DNA of 64,000 nucleotides, taken from contig CAVVZJ010000003.1 in assembly GCA_963752755.1 (NCBI GenBank), positions 992,001-1,056,000 of the forward strand, written 5' to 3'. The position numbers were made by a program, and so were the translations under genes. The notes beneath the pieces were generated by a model that did not search any database, had not been told where the DNA came from, and saw nothing but the letters and a program-made list of their open reading frames with translations. Origin of the DNA: CAVVZJ01 sp963752755 (GTDB lineage Bacteria > Planctomycetota > Planctomycetia > Isosphaerales > Isosphaeraceae). Shown piece by piece: positions 57,050 to 64,000 of this stretch (positions are counted from its first letter, which is position 1; each line of letters opens with the position of its first letter).

Positions 57050-57687
57050 GACCACACGCTCCCGAACGATCGGCTCCGGGTCGGGCCGGCCCCGGACCCG
57101 TCGTCCGATTCTGGCCGACCGCCGCGGGTCCTGCCACGGAAAAAGCCGGGATTCTGCCGTCGCTTTCCGTCGGGACCTCGACTGTCACGGGCCGGCTCAG
57201 CAGGTCTGCTCGCTCGGATCGGCCTGGCCGACGCGGGCTCTCCGTCGGGGGCCGAACCCGGGCAGGCCCAGCCGTCGGCCCGGTCGGGATTCGGGGACGT
57301 CCGGCGCGGCCAGAGGGCCTCGGCGTGGCGTCGGGCAAGGTCGCGAAAGGCGGCTTGCATCGCCGCGGCGGCCCGGGCGTCGGCCGACCTTCCCAGGATT
57401 CTCTGGAACATTTCCGGGCTCAGGTCGTAGTTGACCGCGAGCAGCTTGATGGCCAGGGCCAGTTCACCCCGGCGACGCTCCGCGTCGTCCTCCGCCTCGC
57501 CGATCGCGCGCAGCAAGGCCGCAACCCCGTTGCGTTGCAACCGATCCCCGGCGATCTCCTCGGGTCCTGGGAATGCCCATTCCTGGCCATCGGCCAGCTG
57601 GACCCACCCACCCCCCAGGAAGCCCTCCCGGCGGGTCTCGAACTCAACCCCCGACGGTCGATCCATCACTCGTGTTGCCTTCGACAT
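57046..57687 (-). CDS. Protein of unknown function coupled to fbp
   Basis: 213 aa from the ATG at 57687 (MSKATRVMDRPSGVEFETRR). A conserved-looking core reads 'GGGWVQLADGQEWAFPGPEE' and 'GELALAIKLLAVNYDLSPEM' with 'FQRILGRSADARAAAAMQAA'. A basic Arg/Pro/Gly-rich tail starts around residue 130. I have seen the 'W.LADGQ.W.FP.P' pattern in planctomycete hypothetical proteins, without function. The tail end overlaps the fbp start by 4 bp (ATGA). Role in sugar metabolism cannot be inferred from coupling alone. Confidence 0.65.
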   Translation of the reverse strand: MSKATRVMDRPSGVEFETRREGFLGGGWVQLADGQEWAFPGPEEIAGDRLQRNGVAALLRAIGEAEDDAERRRGELALAIKLLAVNYDLSPEMFQRILGRSADARAAAAMQAAFRDLARRHAEALWPRRTSPNPDRADGWACPGSAPDGEPASARPIRASRPAEPARDSRGPDGKRRQNPGFFRGRTRGGRPESDDGSGAGPTRSRSFGSVWS

Positions 57688-58018
57688 GGCCACTCCTCGC
57701 CGTTGAGTGGAGGACGCCACCCTTCAAGACGGCGTCTCCGGCGTCACGACCTCAGGCCACCCCGCCGCCGATCGACACAGCAACGCGCCGGGGTGCCTGG
57801 ACACCCATAAACTCTAGGACCGTTTTCGGGAAGACGAACCTCCGTCGCAAAATCGAATCACCAAACTCCCACCGACGACCGGACCGTTTGATTTGATGCC
57901 TTGCGAGTCACATGGATGCCGACGACCGCGTAACGCAAACGGAACAGGCGCGAGGATCAATCGCCAGAGGATGCTGAGAACGCCATCGGAAGGCCGACGC
58001 TTGGGAGGATCGGATCTC
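57688..58018. other. Intergenic region between divergent genes
   Basis: 331 bp between the fbp-operon start (leftward) and the small protein gene at 58019. 57800-57870 is AT-richer. No gene, RNA or repeat supported. Confidence 0.4.
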
Positions 58019-58255
58019 ATGAGTTTTCAGGGCGACGCGGAAGGCCGCCAGACACTCGAGTACCTCATCAATGCCGCCACCGTGGGGACCCGTCTTGCCG
58101 TTCGCTCCCGGCAGGAAGCCGGCGTGCCCGCCGAGGCCATTCGCCGCGAGCTGCTCGACCGCATGCACGCCGAGTTCGACGACGACGACGAACCCCTCCT
58201 GAATGCCTCGCTGATCGCCGCGGTGCGCGTCACCCTCGGCGAGTTGCTGAACTAG
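58019..58255 (+). CDS. Small cytosolic protein of unknown function
   Basis: 78 aa from the ATG at 58019, chosen because GGGAGGA lies 9 nt upstream; 42 further in-frame codons upstream look unlike protein. Mostly helical: 'EGRQTLEYLINAATVGTRLA', 'RQEAGVPAEAIRRELLDRMH' and 'DDDEPLLNASLIAAVRVTLG'. A strong Rho-independent terminator follows 9 bp after the stop, supporting a real monocistronic gene. Confidence 0.6.
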   Translation: MSFQGDAEGRQTLEYLINAATVGTRLAVRSRQEAGVPAEAIRRELLDRMHAEFDDDDEPLLNASLIAAVRVTLGELLN

Positions 58256-58264
58256 CCACGACGC

Positions 58265-58313
58265 ACGGGTCGCCCACCCGGAACCGCTCCCGGGCGGGCG
58301 CCCGTTCTCTTTT
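58265..58313 (+). terminator. Rho-independent terminator
   Basis: A GC-rich stem (ACGGGTCGCCCACCCG at 58265-58280 with CGGGCGGGCGCCCGT at 58291-58305, small bulges) followed by TTCTCTTTT. It sits just after the small gene at 58019-58255. Confidence 0.7.
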
Positions 58314-58633
58314 AGAAAGCTACAACAGCCGGCGCGCATTGGCCATAACTTTCACCACGGAATTTCCGGGCCGCCGCGCGGTTCGGGCACGGAGCATTGA
58401 CAACGGACCGGGCGCGGCGGACATCGACGCGCCCCGTCCTGCCCGATGCTCAAGCTTCTCAAAAGGTGGGCGAGCCGTTACCACCCTTTCGCGAACGCTC
58501 TCTCCCGTCGCGTCCCCGCCGACCACGCCTGTCGGCCATTCGCGGAGCCGATGACGCCGACAAACAAGCCCGTGAGGCCATGGGCAAGGCACCCAGCCAC
58601 ACAGGCTCGAATTCCCTCAACACGGCCACCCGT

Positions 58634-58679
58634 CGACGGCGGCGAGGTCGTGGTTGCGGTCGCCATGAATCCCCTCCTC
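58634..58679 (-). pseudogene. Copy of the 5' end of the Uma2 gene
   Basis: 46 bp nearly identical (one base indel) to 60704-60750, including the minus-strand start 'MATATTTSPPS' (ATG at 58666) and its upstream bases. After about 12 codons the sequence diverges, so only the gene start is left. Confidence 0.65.
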
Positions 58680-58680
58680 G

Positions 58681-58841
58681 GCCCTCGGGTTTCTCGACCC
58701 ACGAAGCGGAAACCTCAAGGGTCATCCCGAGGAAAGCGTGTAGGGACTGGCCGGTGACGCTTTCGTGCCAAACATCCACGAAGTCGTCAATCTCCTCGGT
58801 GAAAGCCTCACCCCGGAGGCAGAGATCAATGAATGTGTCAT
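58681..58841 (-). pseudogene. Broken small gene of the 'LGMT..EY..WVE' planctomycete family
   Basis: From an ATG at 58841 (MTHS), a one-base shift restores 'IDLCLRGEAFTEEIDDFVDV' and 'WHESVTGQSLHAFLGMTLE', followed by a degraded 'WVEKPEG'. I recognise the '..IDDFVD.WH.....LH.FLGMT..EY..W' pattern from many small planctomycete proteins of unknown function. Two indels plus loss of the downstream part make this a remnant. It sits just upstream of the Uma2-start copy, so both came from one locus. Confidence 0.5.
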
Positions 58842-58990
58842 TTTTAGGAAACCCTGTCTCTCATCGAGGCCCCACCGCGCCCTGACCCCGACGTCCCTCG
58901 CCGCGATTAACCGCCGCCACGCGCCCGGGTCAAGCATCGGGATTGACGGCCTCGTCGTCGGTTCAACCGTCGAGCGACCGGCTGGCGGGG

Positions 58991-59020
58991 CTGGGTGGAA
59001 GGCCCACGTCTCGGTGGGCA
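58991..59020. repeat. Decayed family-B palindrome
   Basis: Reads CTGGGTGGAAGGCCCACGTC and TCGGTGGGCA. It matches the family-B arm (CTGGGTGGCATGCCCACGTC) with two substitutions and lacks a clear right arm. Confidence 0.5.
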
Positions 59021-59295
59021 AAGGCGGCCGGGCTCGTGGGAGACGCACATTGAGACAATCCTTTGTGAATTCCACTCATACCCGTCGGGAGTCCGGCGGT
59101 CACAGACGGGGCGGGGCGGCGTAGAGGAGGCGACACCAATTCGTCCGGGCCGGCCGCCGAAGGGAACCGGGCGTCCGGTTCGGTCGGACCGCAGACCGGC
59201 TGCTGGGGTCCGCCCGGGAAGTCGGAATTGGAACCGGAAGTCCCTCGTGGCGCCCAAACATTTCTGTCTGGCCGACCCTTCGGGAGGTCAAGGCG

Positions 59296-60252
59296 ATGAA
59301 CCCGCTCCAGTATGAGGATCGCTATCACAATTTGGTGGTCTCTCTCGACAATCTTGGGATCACGACGGTGGATGTCCACCGCTACCAGAACAACGACGCG
59401 AAGCTCAAGAGCGACAATTACCTCGGCAACCGCGAGGCCCTGAAGCACAAGGACCAGCTCGTCGGTAAGATCGACGCCGAGATCAAGCAGGAAAAGAAGG
59501 CGGCCGGTGCCAAGCCGAAGCAGGGCGAGATCGATGCCCTGATCAACGTGACGGACGAGCAGTCGCTCATCCGGGAGGTCGGCGCAGCCAAGGCCGCGGA
59601 GATCATGGCCGAGCAGCGGGCCGCCGCCGCGCGGGTCGTCGGCGCCCAGTATGCTGTCGCCGCGGCGGTCCACCTGGCTTACGCCGACGTCCTCCACCGG
59701 TTCCGGCCGGTCGTGATGAGCATCCACTCGGGCAAGGGCTCCCCCGAGGAGATCGCCAACGCCCTTCACCTGATCGCGAAGTACAAGCTCTTCGATAAGA
59801 AGTTCGCCACCGACCCGGCCGCGGGAGTCCGCGACTACTGCGACAAGTACATCGGTCTGGATTGCAACGGGTTCGTCGGCAACTACGCCCGCGCCACCGG
59901 CAGGACCAAGACCCCAGACACGCCCATCGGCGAGTACGCCCCGAAGTCCGCCCTGCGATCGCGGATCGAGGACGTCCAGCCCGACGACGTCATGGTCTGG
60001 CCCGACCACGGCCACATCACCGTCATCCACTCGATCGATCCCGTCACGACCGGCCCCGACGGCAAGCCCGCCCGCGACTGCGTGGTCGTCGAGTCCACCG
60101 CCGCGAACCCCTCGGGCGGGACCCTGACCAAGCACGGCGGGCTCCAGCACTCGACGTACTCGATCCGCTCGGTCGGCAAGGATAAGATCTTCCACGTCGA
60201 GCGGCCCAAGGGAAAGCACGTGAGCCGCGTCTTTATCGCTCCGCTCTCGTGA
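59296..60252 (+). CDS. Putative NlpC/P60-like or CHAP-like cysteine peptidase domain protein
   Basis: 318 aa, ribosome site GGGAGG before the ATG. The N-terminal 110 residues are helical (LGNREALKHKDQLVGKIDAE, EIKQEKKAAGAKPKQGEIDA). The C-terminal half has an amidase-like triad pattern: 'DKYIGLDCNGFVGNYARATG' with Cys at a helix start, 'QPDDVMVWPDHGHITVIHSI' with His in a strand, and 'DCVVVESTAANPSGGTL' for a following strand. This layout matches NlpC/P60 and CHAP enzymes that cut cell-wall peptides. No signal peptide is visible, which is unusual for a wall hydrolase and allows a secretion-system effector or phage-like role. Fold assignment is inference. Confidence 0.6.
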   Translation: MNPLQYEDRYHNLVVSLDNLGITTVDVHRYQNNDAKLKSDNYLGNREALKHKDQLVGKIDAEIKQEKKAAGAKPKQGEIDALINVTDEQSLIREVGAAKAAEIMAEQRAAAARVVGAQYAVAAAVHLAYADVLHRFRPVVMSIHSGKGSPEEIANALHLIAKYKLFDKKFATDPAAGVRDYCDKYIGLDCNGFVGNYARATGRTKTPDTPIGEYAPKSALRSRIEDVQPDDVMVWPDHGHITVIHSIDPVTTGPDGKPARDCVVVESTAANPSGGTLTKHGGLQHSTYSIRSVGKDKIFHVERPKGKHVSRVFIAPLS

Positions 60253-60289
60253 GCGCGAGGTGTCGCGTGCGGCTTGCCAGTGGGTGGCC

Positions 60290-60736
60290 TCATCGCAGAA
60301 GTTCTTCGAAGGGGATGAGGGCGACCTCGCGGCCGTCGAGCATGAGGCTGGTGACGGCGACCTCGATCAGGAGGCCGACGTCGCCCGGCCCGGGGTATCG
60401 GTCGGCGGCGACGCGGCCGATCAGATCGGCGGCGTGGACGACCGCGAAGTCGGGCAGGGGGGCGTTGGTGTCGTCCAGCGCGATCGTGCTCTCGGGCCAG
60501 AGACTCCACCCCTCCGGCAGCCGCGGCGCCAGGCTCATCGTGATGGCGGCGCCGACCGCCCCGTGTGCCCTGCTTTTGGTCCTCTTCTCGTAGAGCCTCC
60601 CCTCGTGCAGATGCACCCGACGCTCGCGCGGGATCAGGCCCGCCTCGATCATCCGGGAGAAGACGCCGATCGTCAGGTCGTACGGCACGTCGGCGGGCCG
60701 GACCGACGGCGGCGAGGTCGTGGTTGCGGTCGCCAT
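60290..60736 (-). CDS. Uma2 family PD-(D/E)xK nuclease-like protein, internally shortened
   Basis: 148 aa from the ATG at 60736; typical Uma2 proteins have 180-200. N-terminal 'MATATTTSPPSVRPADVPYD', then 'GLIPRERRVHLHEGRLYEKR', 'HGAVGAAITMSLAPRLPEGW', 'IALDDTNAPLPDFAVVHAAD' (PD motif) and 'GDVGLLIEVAVTSLMLDG' (E of the ExK region). After 'IEVA' the normal sequence (conserved Ser, Lys, and 'Y...GI.EYW') is missing, and the protein jumps to a C-terminal-like 'REVALIPFEELLR'. This looks like an internal deletion of about 35-40 codons that removes a catalytic Lys. Probably inactive. Confidence 0.75.
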   Translation of the reverse strand: MATATTTSPPSVRPADVPYDLTIGVFSRMIEAGLIPRERRVHLHEGRLYEKRTKSRAHGAVGAAITMSLAPRLPEGWSLWPESTIALDDTNAPLPDFAVVHAADLIGRVAADRYPGPGDVGLLIEVAVTSLMLDGREVALIPFEELLR

Positions 60737-60775
60737 TGAATCCCCTCCTCTGACCCTCACACCATCCGGGGCACG

Positions 60776-60919
60776 CTCGAAGACTCGCCTGGCCCCGGCC
60801 ACCCGTCGCCAGTGGTTCCTCCCGCGCCGCAACCCTGGACCGCGGGGTGGCCGGGACAGACGGGCCGAGCTTCGACCGGGGCACGCTCGAGGTCTCGCCT
60901 TGCCCCGGCCACCCGTCCG
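60776..60919. repeat. Palindrome family F, two direct half-units
   Basis: Two direct copies of CCGGGGCACGCTCGANGNCT followed by CGCCTNGCCCCGGCCACCCGTC at about 60775-60815 and 60878-60919. The second also carries the preceding GAGCTTCGACC found in the unit at 61443-61492. They lie just beyond the 3' end of the globin gene. Confidence 0.75.
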
Positions 60920-60944
60920 TTCGCCACCTCTCCGAAAGGGACAT

Positions 60945-61361
60945 TCAGTACGCCTGCTTCATCACGTCGATGCCCGGCTCCAGGACTTCGGCCCATGTCT
61001 TGATAAGACCGTCGTCGCACTTCGCGTCGTACTTCCTCACGCACGCCAGCAAACTGTCCGCCCACAAGCGATACATCCCGGGGTCGATGTTCAGGTGGTC
61101 GTGGTCGTGCTTCAAGGCCAGCTGCTCGACCGAAGACTTCGCCATGGCCGAGCCGGCGCCGTACATGATCAGCGTGGCGAGACCATGCTTGAGAAGGTCC
61201 TTCTGCTTCTCCATGTCCGTCTTCGAGAACAGGGGCTTGATGCGGGGATCGCTCGCGAGGAATGCGTCGTAGAACGCGTCCAGAAAGCCGCTGGCGAAGG
61301 CCCTGTTCAGTAAACATCGGCCCAGGCTCTGCCGGACGAGTTGCACCTTCGCAGGGTCCAT
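60945..61361 (-). CDS. Globin family heme protein
   Basis: 138 aa, complete. Helix A-B: 'VQLVRQSLGRCLLNRAFASG'. 'FLDAFYDAFLASDPRIKPLF' has the CD corner Phe. The E helix 'DLLKHGLATLIMYGAGSAMA' has a His (distal-like) in 'LLKHGL'. The F helix 'LALKHDHDHLNIDPGMYRLW' holds the proximal His. The C-terminal helix is 'IKTWAEVLEPGIDVMKQAY'. It belongs to the single-domain/sensor globin side rather than truncated type. Could bind O2, NO or CO; no reductase domain. Palindromic family-F units flank the gene on both sides. Confidence 0.88.
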   Translation of the reverse strand: MDPAKVQLVRQSLGRCLLNRAFASGFLDAFYDAFLASDPRIKPLFSKTDMEKQKDLLKHGLATLIMYGAGSAMAKSSVEQLALKHDHDHLNIDPGMYRLWADSLLACVRKYDAKCDDGLIKTWAEVLEPGIDVMKQAY

Positions 61362-61395
61362 TTCACCCCCTCAGATCGTCAGAAGAGCGGCGGGT

Positions 61396-61488
61396 GTGGC
61401 CGGGGCCAGGCGAGTCGTCGAGCGTGCCCCGGAGGATGGACCGAGCTTCGACCGGGGCACGCTCGACGACTCGCCTGGCCCCGGCCAC
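61396..61488. repeat. Perfect 35-bp inverted repeat, family F
   Basis: Arms 61396-61430 and 61454-61488 are perfect inverted copies, 35 bp each, starting GTGGCCGGGGCCAGGCGAGT, with a 23-nt centre. The right arm is in direct orientation with the two half-units at 60776-60919. It lies 35 bp upstream of the globin start, so it may be transcribed or affect the promoter. Confidence 0.85.
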
Positions 61489-61588
61489 TCGTCCGACCGG
61501 AGCCGGACCTCGTTGACATTGTCGCACCGACCACCCGCCGGTTCCAGGGGAAGCGTCCGGGCGAATAATCGCGCGTCTGGGGCCAGCC

Positions 61589-61673
61589 TGGGTGGCATGC
61601 CCACGTCTCGTGGGCATGTTCGGTTAGGCTCACAGGATACACACATGCCCACGAAGACGTGGGCATGCCACCC
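61589..61673. repeat. Palindromic intergenic repeat, family B, copy 2
   Basis: TGGGTGGCATGCCCACGTC..TGGGCATG at 61589-61618 inverted to ACATGCCCACG..CGTGGGCATGCCACCC at 61643-61673. The arms share the CATGCCCACG core with copy 1 at 48717-48805. It lies 34 bp left of the IS5-type element. Confidence 0.8.
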
Positions 61674-61706
61674 GTCCATCCGTCCACAAAACAATGTCAT
61701 TCCTTA

Positions 61707-62617
61707 GAGCGCTCGGAAAAAATGAGGTTATGGTCCCAGGAACCTCAAACAGATCAGGGCACAGGCCAGATGGAGGAACGCCTCCTGAAGCTCCGTGAGC
61801 CGATCCAGACGGCGCCGCAGGCGGCCGAACGAATGCAGCCAGGAGATGGTCCGCTCCACGAACCAGCGGAAGACCCCCAGCCCGCTCCCGTGCTCGGTGT
61901 TGCGGGCGGCCAGGATCGGGGTGATCCCCCGCCGGCGCAACACCTGCCGCACCGGTTCGGAGTCATAGCCGCGGTCCCCTTGCAGTCGCTCGGGCTTCCG
62001 CCGCTTCGGCCCGGGCTTGCCGCCGACCGGCGGCATGTCGTCCAGGACCGCGAAGACTTGCGTGACCTCGTTGACGTTGGCCGCGGTCACGGTCGCGGCC
62101 AAGGGGATACCGTGCGCATCGGTCATCACATGGTGCTTGCTGCCCGATCTGCCGCGGTCGGTGGGATTCGGGCCGGTGTCCTCGCCCCCTTCGGGAGCCT
62201 CGGCAAAGGAGGCGTCGATCAGCGCCCGCTCCCAGTCGATCTGGTCGGCGCCGTTGAGTTCGGCCAGCAACACGGCATGCAACTGGAGCCAGACACCGGC
62301 CTGATGCCAGAGCCGCAGGTAGTGACGGCAGGTCTTGCCGCAACCGCAGCCCAACTCGGCGGGCAGATCGTCCCAGGCGATCCCGGTCTTGAGCACGAAC
62401 AGGATGCCGGTGAGGATCTTGCGGTAGTCCAGGGGTTTGCGACCGGGGAAGCGGAAGCGACGCGGGGGCGGTGGCGGAAGCAAGGGTTGGAGACGCTCCC
62501 AGAGCGCAGTCAGTGACGAGCGGTTTCATGGCATTTCCTCCTCCGGTTCCGGGGATCACGCTCCAAGTCACAGAGAGGCAGTCAGCACGCCAATCAGCTC
62601 ATTTTTTCCGAACGCTC
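61707..62617 (-). mobile_element. IS5-type insertion sequence
   Basis: 911 bp. Terminal inverted repeats GAGCGCTCGGAAAAAATGAG (left, 61707) and its near-complement (right, ending 62617, one mismatch) enclose a single transposase gene. TTA at 61704-61706 and again at 62618-62620 is a 3-bp target duplication. The right end cuts into the PIN-toxin gene. The element looks recent because its ends and duplication are intact. Confidence 0.85.
61728..62529 (-). CDS. IS5 family transposase (one frameshift near start)
   Basis: DDE transposase. The ATG at 62529 begins 'MKPLVTD'; an extra base near 62508 shifts the frame, after which 'LPPPPPRRFRFPGRKPLDYR' and 'KILTGILFVLKTGIAWDDLP' follow. DDE core: 'WERALIDASFAEAPEGGED' (first Asp), 'GSKHHVMTDAHGIPLAATVT', 'ERLQGDRGYDSEPVRQVLRR' (second Asp) and 'FRWFVERTISWLHSFGRLRR' (Glu in the Y/F-VER box). 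The frame is 251 aa after the shift. Group IS427/ISL2-like by look. The frameshift could be an error or could silence the element. Confidence 0.88.
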
Positions 62618-63070
62618 TTAGGAATATATTCCCAAGGCTGAGCCACCACGCCCGGGAATCGCTCGAGGTGCCCGACATTTGTGGTCGCGATGATGACCGT
62701 ATCTTCCAGTCTTTTCGCTGTAACCGCCTGGGCAGCAAGGATCGCGTCTGCATCCAAGGCTTCCGGAGGGGCGGTGCCCAAACCGAGCTTACGAAGCATC
62801 GCCCAGAATTCGGCTGCTCGGACCATCGCAGCCCTGGTGATCGGAACGAGAGCCACAGCAGAGATGGCATTCAACTGACGAAGCCAATCTTCGTTTCCAC
62901 AGCGAACGAATTCTCTACGGATCTCGTAATCAGCGATCTCGGGGACGAGAACAACGTAGCCCAAGCTCTGAACCTGCTGCACCCACTCCCTACATCTCTC
63001 TGCTTTGATATTGCTTGATCCTTTGCATGAGGCCTAATGGCCCCGCGTCGAGGAAGATGTAGTGCGGCAC
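62599..63070 (-). CDS. PIN-domain toxin (VapC-like), 3' end replaced by the IS, one frameshift
   Basis: Putative Mg-dependent RNase of the PIN fold. A GTG at 63070 opens 'PHYIFLDAGPLGLMQRIKQY', where Asp of 'FLDAGPL' is the first acidic residue. After a one-base shift near 62995 comes 'WVQQVQSLGYVVLVPEIADY' with 'EIRREF' (second acidic cluster), then 'ALDADAILAAQAVTAKRLED' with 'DADAILAAQA' and 'VIIATTNVGHLERF' (ATxNxxH). The final codons after 'PWEYIP' (KSVRKK stop) are encoded by the end of the IS5 element. The gene follows the ImmA/IrrE gene with 15 bp spacing. GC is lower than the genome average. Confidence 0.75.
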
Positions 63071-63085
63071 AGCTCATCGCCTCCC

Positions 63086-63926
63086 TCAGTCCTCGAAGAG
63101 TCTTCGATGGGGCCTCTCCTCGTCAAACTCGCGATTAAATCGCACTTCTACCTCTGGCGAGTCAACCCGATCCGAGCGGCTAGCGACCTCGAGGATTCGC
63201 GAGAGGGCTGTCTGCCGTCCCCGTCGCTCAACCTCCGCCAAGGGGATAATCTTTCCCTCCTGATCAACCGCCACAGGCGGAAAGGTCGGGATCTCACCAT
63301 GCTCATCCACCAGCGGGGTAGATCGCGAGAGTGGAGCAATCCCAGCGACGCTCTCCATGTCGAGGAATTGGAATCCTTCGATAGAGGGAGCGATCAGTCC
63401 GAGTTCCTCCAACCGCCGCAGCATAGCGGGCTTGGACACCCTGAAAATGGGGAGTAGATAGGCGGGCGACTTGAGCAATTCCCATTTTTCTCGGACGTGC
63501 GATTCCGGCATCAGCAGAGCGGCAGCAAAGGCGTTGGCTTGCCACTCCGCTCGATCAACTCCGGTATCTTCACTGCGATAATCCCTACGATACATAGTCA
63601 CTTCATCATCATACCATTCCCTGAAAGGATGCAGAAGTTGATGACCGATCTCATGAGCGATAGTGAAGTTTATTCTCGCATCAGGGTCATCGGCGGCGGA
63701 AATGGATCTCGAAAAGGAAGCCCCTCTTCACCAATTTCCCTGCGACCGCACCTTCATCAAAGTCTTTGGGAAAGACTGGGATGCCGAGTTTGCTCGCGAC
63801 CACAGTCGCGTGGATTGGAGGCTCGGTCATGCCGAGTTGCCGGAGGAGACCTTCTGCCTTTGCCTCGATGTCGCCTCGATCGAGATAGTTGAATCTCTTC
63901 GATCGTCGGCATCTCGGGGGCTCCAC
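63086..63926 (-). CDS. ImmA/IrrE family metallo-endopeptidase (one frameshift)
   Basis: COG2856 zinc protease, often regulating a repressor or acting in toxin-antitoxin-like or phage-related pairs. N-terminal 'DRGDIEAKAEGLLRQLGMTE' and 'VVASKLGIPVFPKDFDEG'. Near 63695 an extra C shifts the frame, and the next frame holds the active site 'RINFTIAHEIGHQLLHPF' (HExxH) and 'DRAEWQANAFAAALLMPES' (the third zinc ligand Glu in EWQANAFAA). A winged-helix-like piece follows ('FRVSKPAMLRRLEELGLIAP') and a variable tail. Start uncertain (63926 or an ATG just upstream after another indel). No HTH repressor gene is seen before the edge of the window. It pairs with the PIN gene. Confidence 0.82.
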
Positions 63927-64000
63927 CCCAGAACCTCAAAACCCCTATAGGGCGAAAGGGCGGCCATTGTACCGCCCAATTGTACACCGAACTTCAAGCC

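Larger units (their letters stand above)
58256..59295. other. Gene-poor region with remnants
   Basis: About 1 kb that begins with a terminator and contains a small-gene remnant (58681-58841), a 46-bp copy of the Uma2 gene start (58634-58679) and a decayed family-B palindrome (58991-59020). No intact gene seen. It marks the left edge of the accessory segment that runs to the right end of the window. Confidence 0.5.

Noticed and set aside
60776..61673. CRISPR array
   Set aside because: Repeats are few, palindromic, unevenly spaced, differ in family and orientation, and no cas genes are present.
1..64000. tRNA and rRNA genes
   Set aside because: I scanned for T-arm (GGTTCGAnTCC) and CCA-adjacent patterns and saw no cloverleaf-compatible candidate; a tRNAscan-SE run would settle it.

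Overview
The window is GC-rich (roughly 68-70% by eye) bacterial DNA that looks like a member of the Planctomycetota, most likely the Isosphaera/Singulisphaera group. The signs are a DUF1559 protein with a prepilin-type N-terminus (53091-52141), exported proteins whose N-termini carry the planctomycete 'LEALE.RTLL' motif (7437-10006, 3916-6005), a J-like protein beginning 'WLSIPPDRRPPSYYDLLGL' beside an Hsp70, several small zinc-ribbon or membrane proteins common in this phylum, and frequent GTG/TTG starts. The lineage call is inference from family content; there is no rRNA or tRNA gene in the window that I can see.

Layout. 1-12 kb: end of an HlyD-type efflux adaptor, UDP-glucose dehydrogenase, a large secreted PKD/Ig protein, a Vms1-like (VLRF1) release-factor homologue, a secreted subtilase and a TPR protein. 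12-20 kb: two membrane proteins, a CAP-domain protein, the overlapping ccsA-like/hemA pair, YjbQ, a GHMP sugar kinase and a DUF4142 protein. 20-30 kb: a PARG-like protein, an exported-type trypsin-like protease, LarE, zinc-ribbon and DUF2314 proteins, rhamnulokinase and a hybrid histidine kinase. 30-42 kb: DnaA, an ABM-domain protein, an alpha/beta-hydrolase-like membrane protein, a low-GC membrane protein flanked by direct repeats, and an Hsp70/J-like pair. 42-50 kb: secreted or membrane proteins of unknown role, a cysteine desulfurase, a serine beta-lactamase-like hydrolase and a membrane glycosyltransferase-like protein. 50-58 kb: a minus-strand operon (secreted protein, 37-aa peptide, DUF1559 protein, lipoprotein, selenoprotein), hsp20 behind a consensus sigma-54 promoter, and class III fructose-bisphosphatase. 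58-64 kb: accessory DNA with gene remnants, a shortened Uma2 nuclease, a globin bracketed by palindromes, an IS5-type element, a PIN toxin and an ImmA/IrrE protease.

The most interesting item is the gene at 51700-50492. An exported EF-hand protein is fused to an iodothyronine-deiodinase-like domain, and the codon at the catalytic chalcogen position is an in-frame TGA (50917-50915). A 6-bp stem with an AGUUU loop follows 16 nt later, the geometry of a bacterial SECIS element. It is a strong candidate selenoprotein.

A second theme is intergenic palindromes: at least five families of long inverted repeats, two of which share outer arms, and one of which brackets the globin gene.

Caution: at least 20 otherwise intact genes, including dnaA and ugd, are broken by single-base indels, sometimes CTG read as CTTG. 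This looks like a sequence-accuracy problem rather than wholesale gene decay. Frameshifted genes are therefore given as one CDS each, with the approximate shift position.
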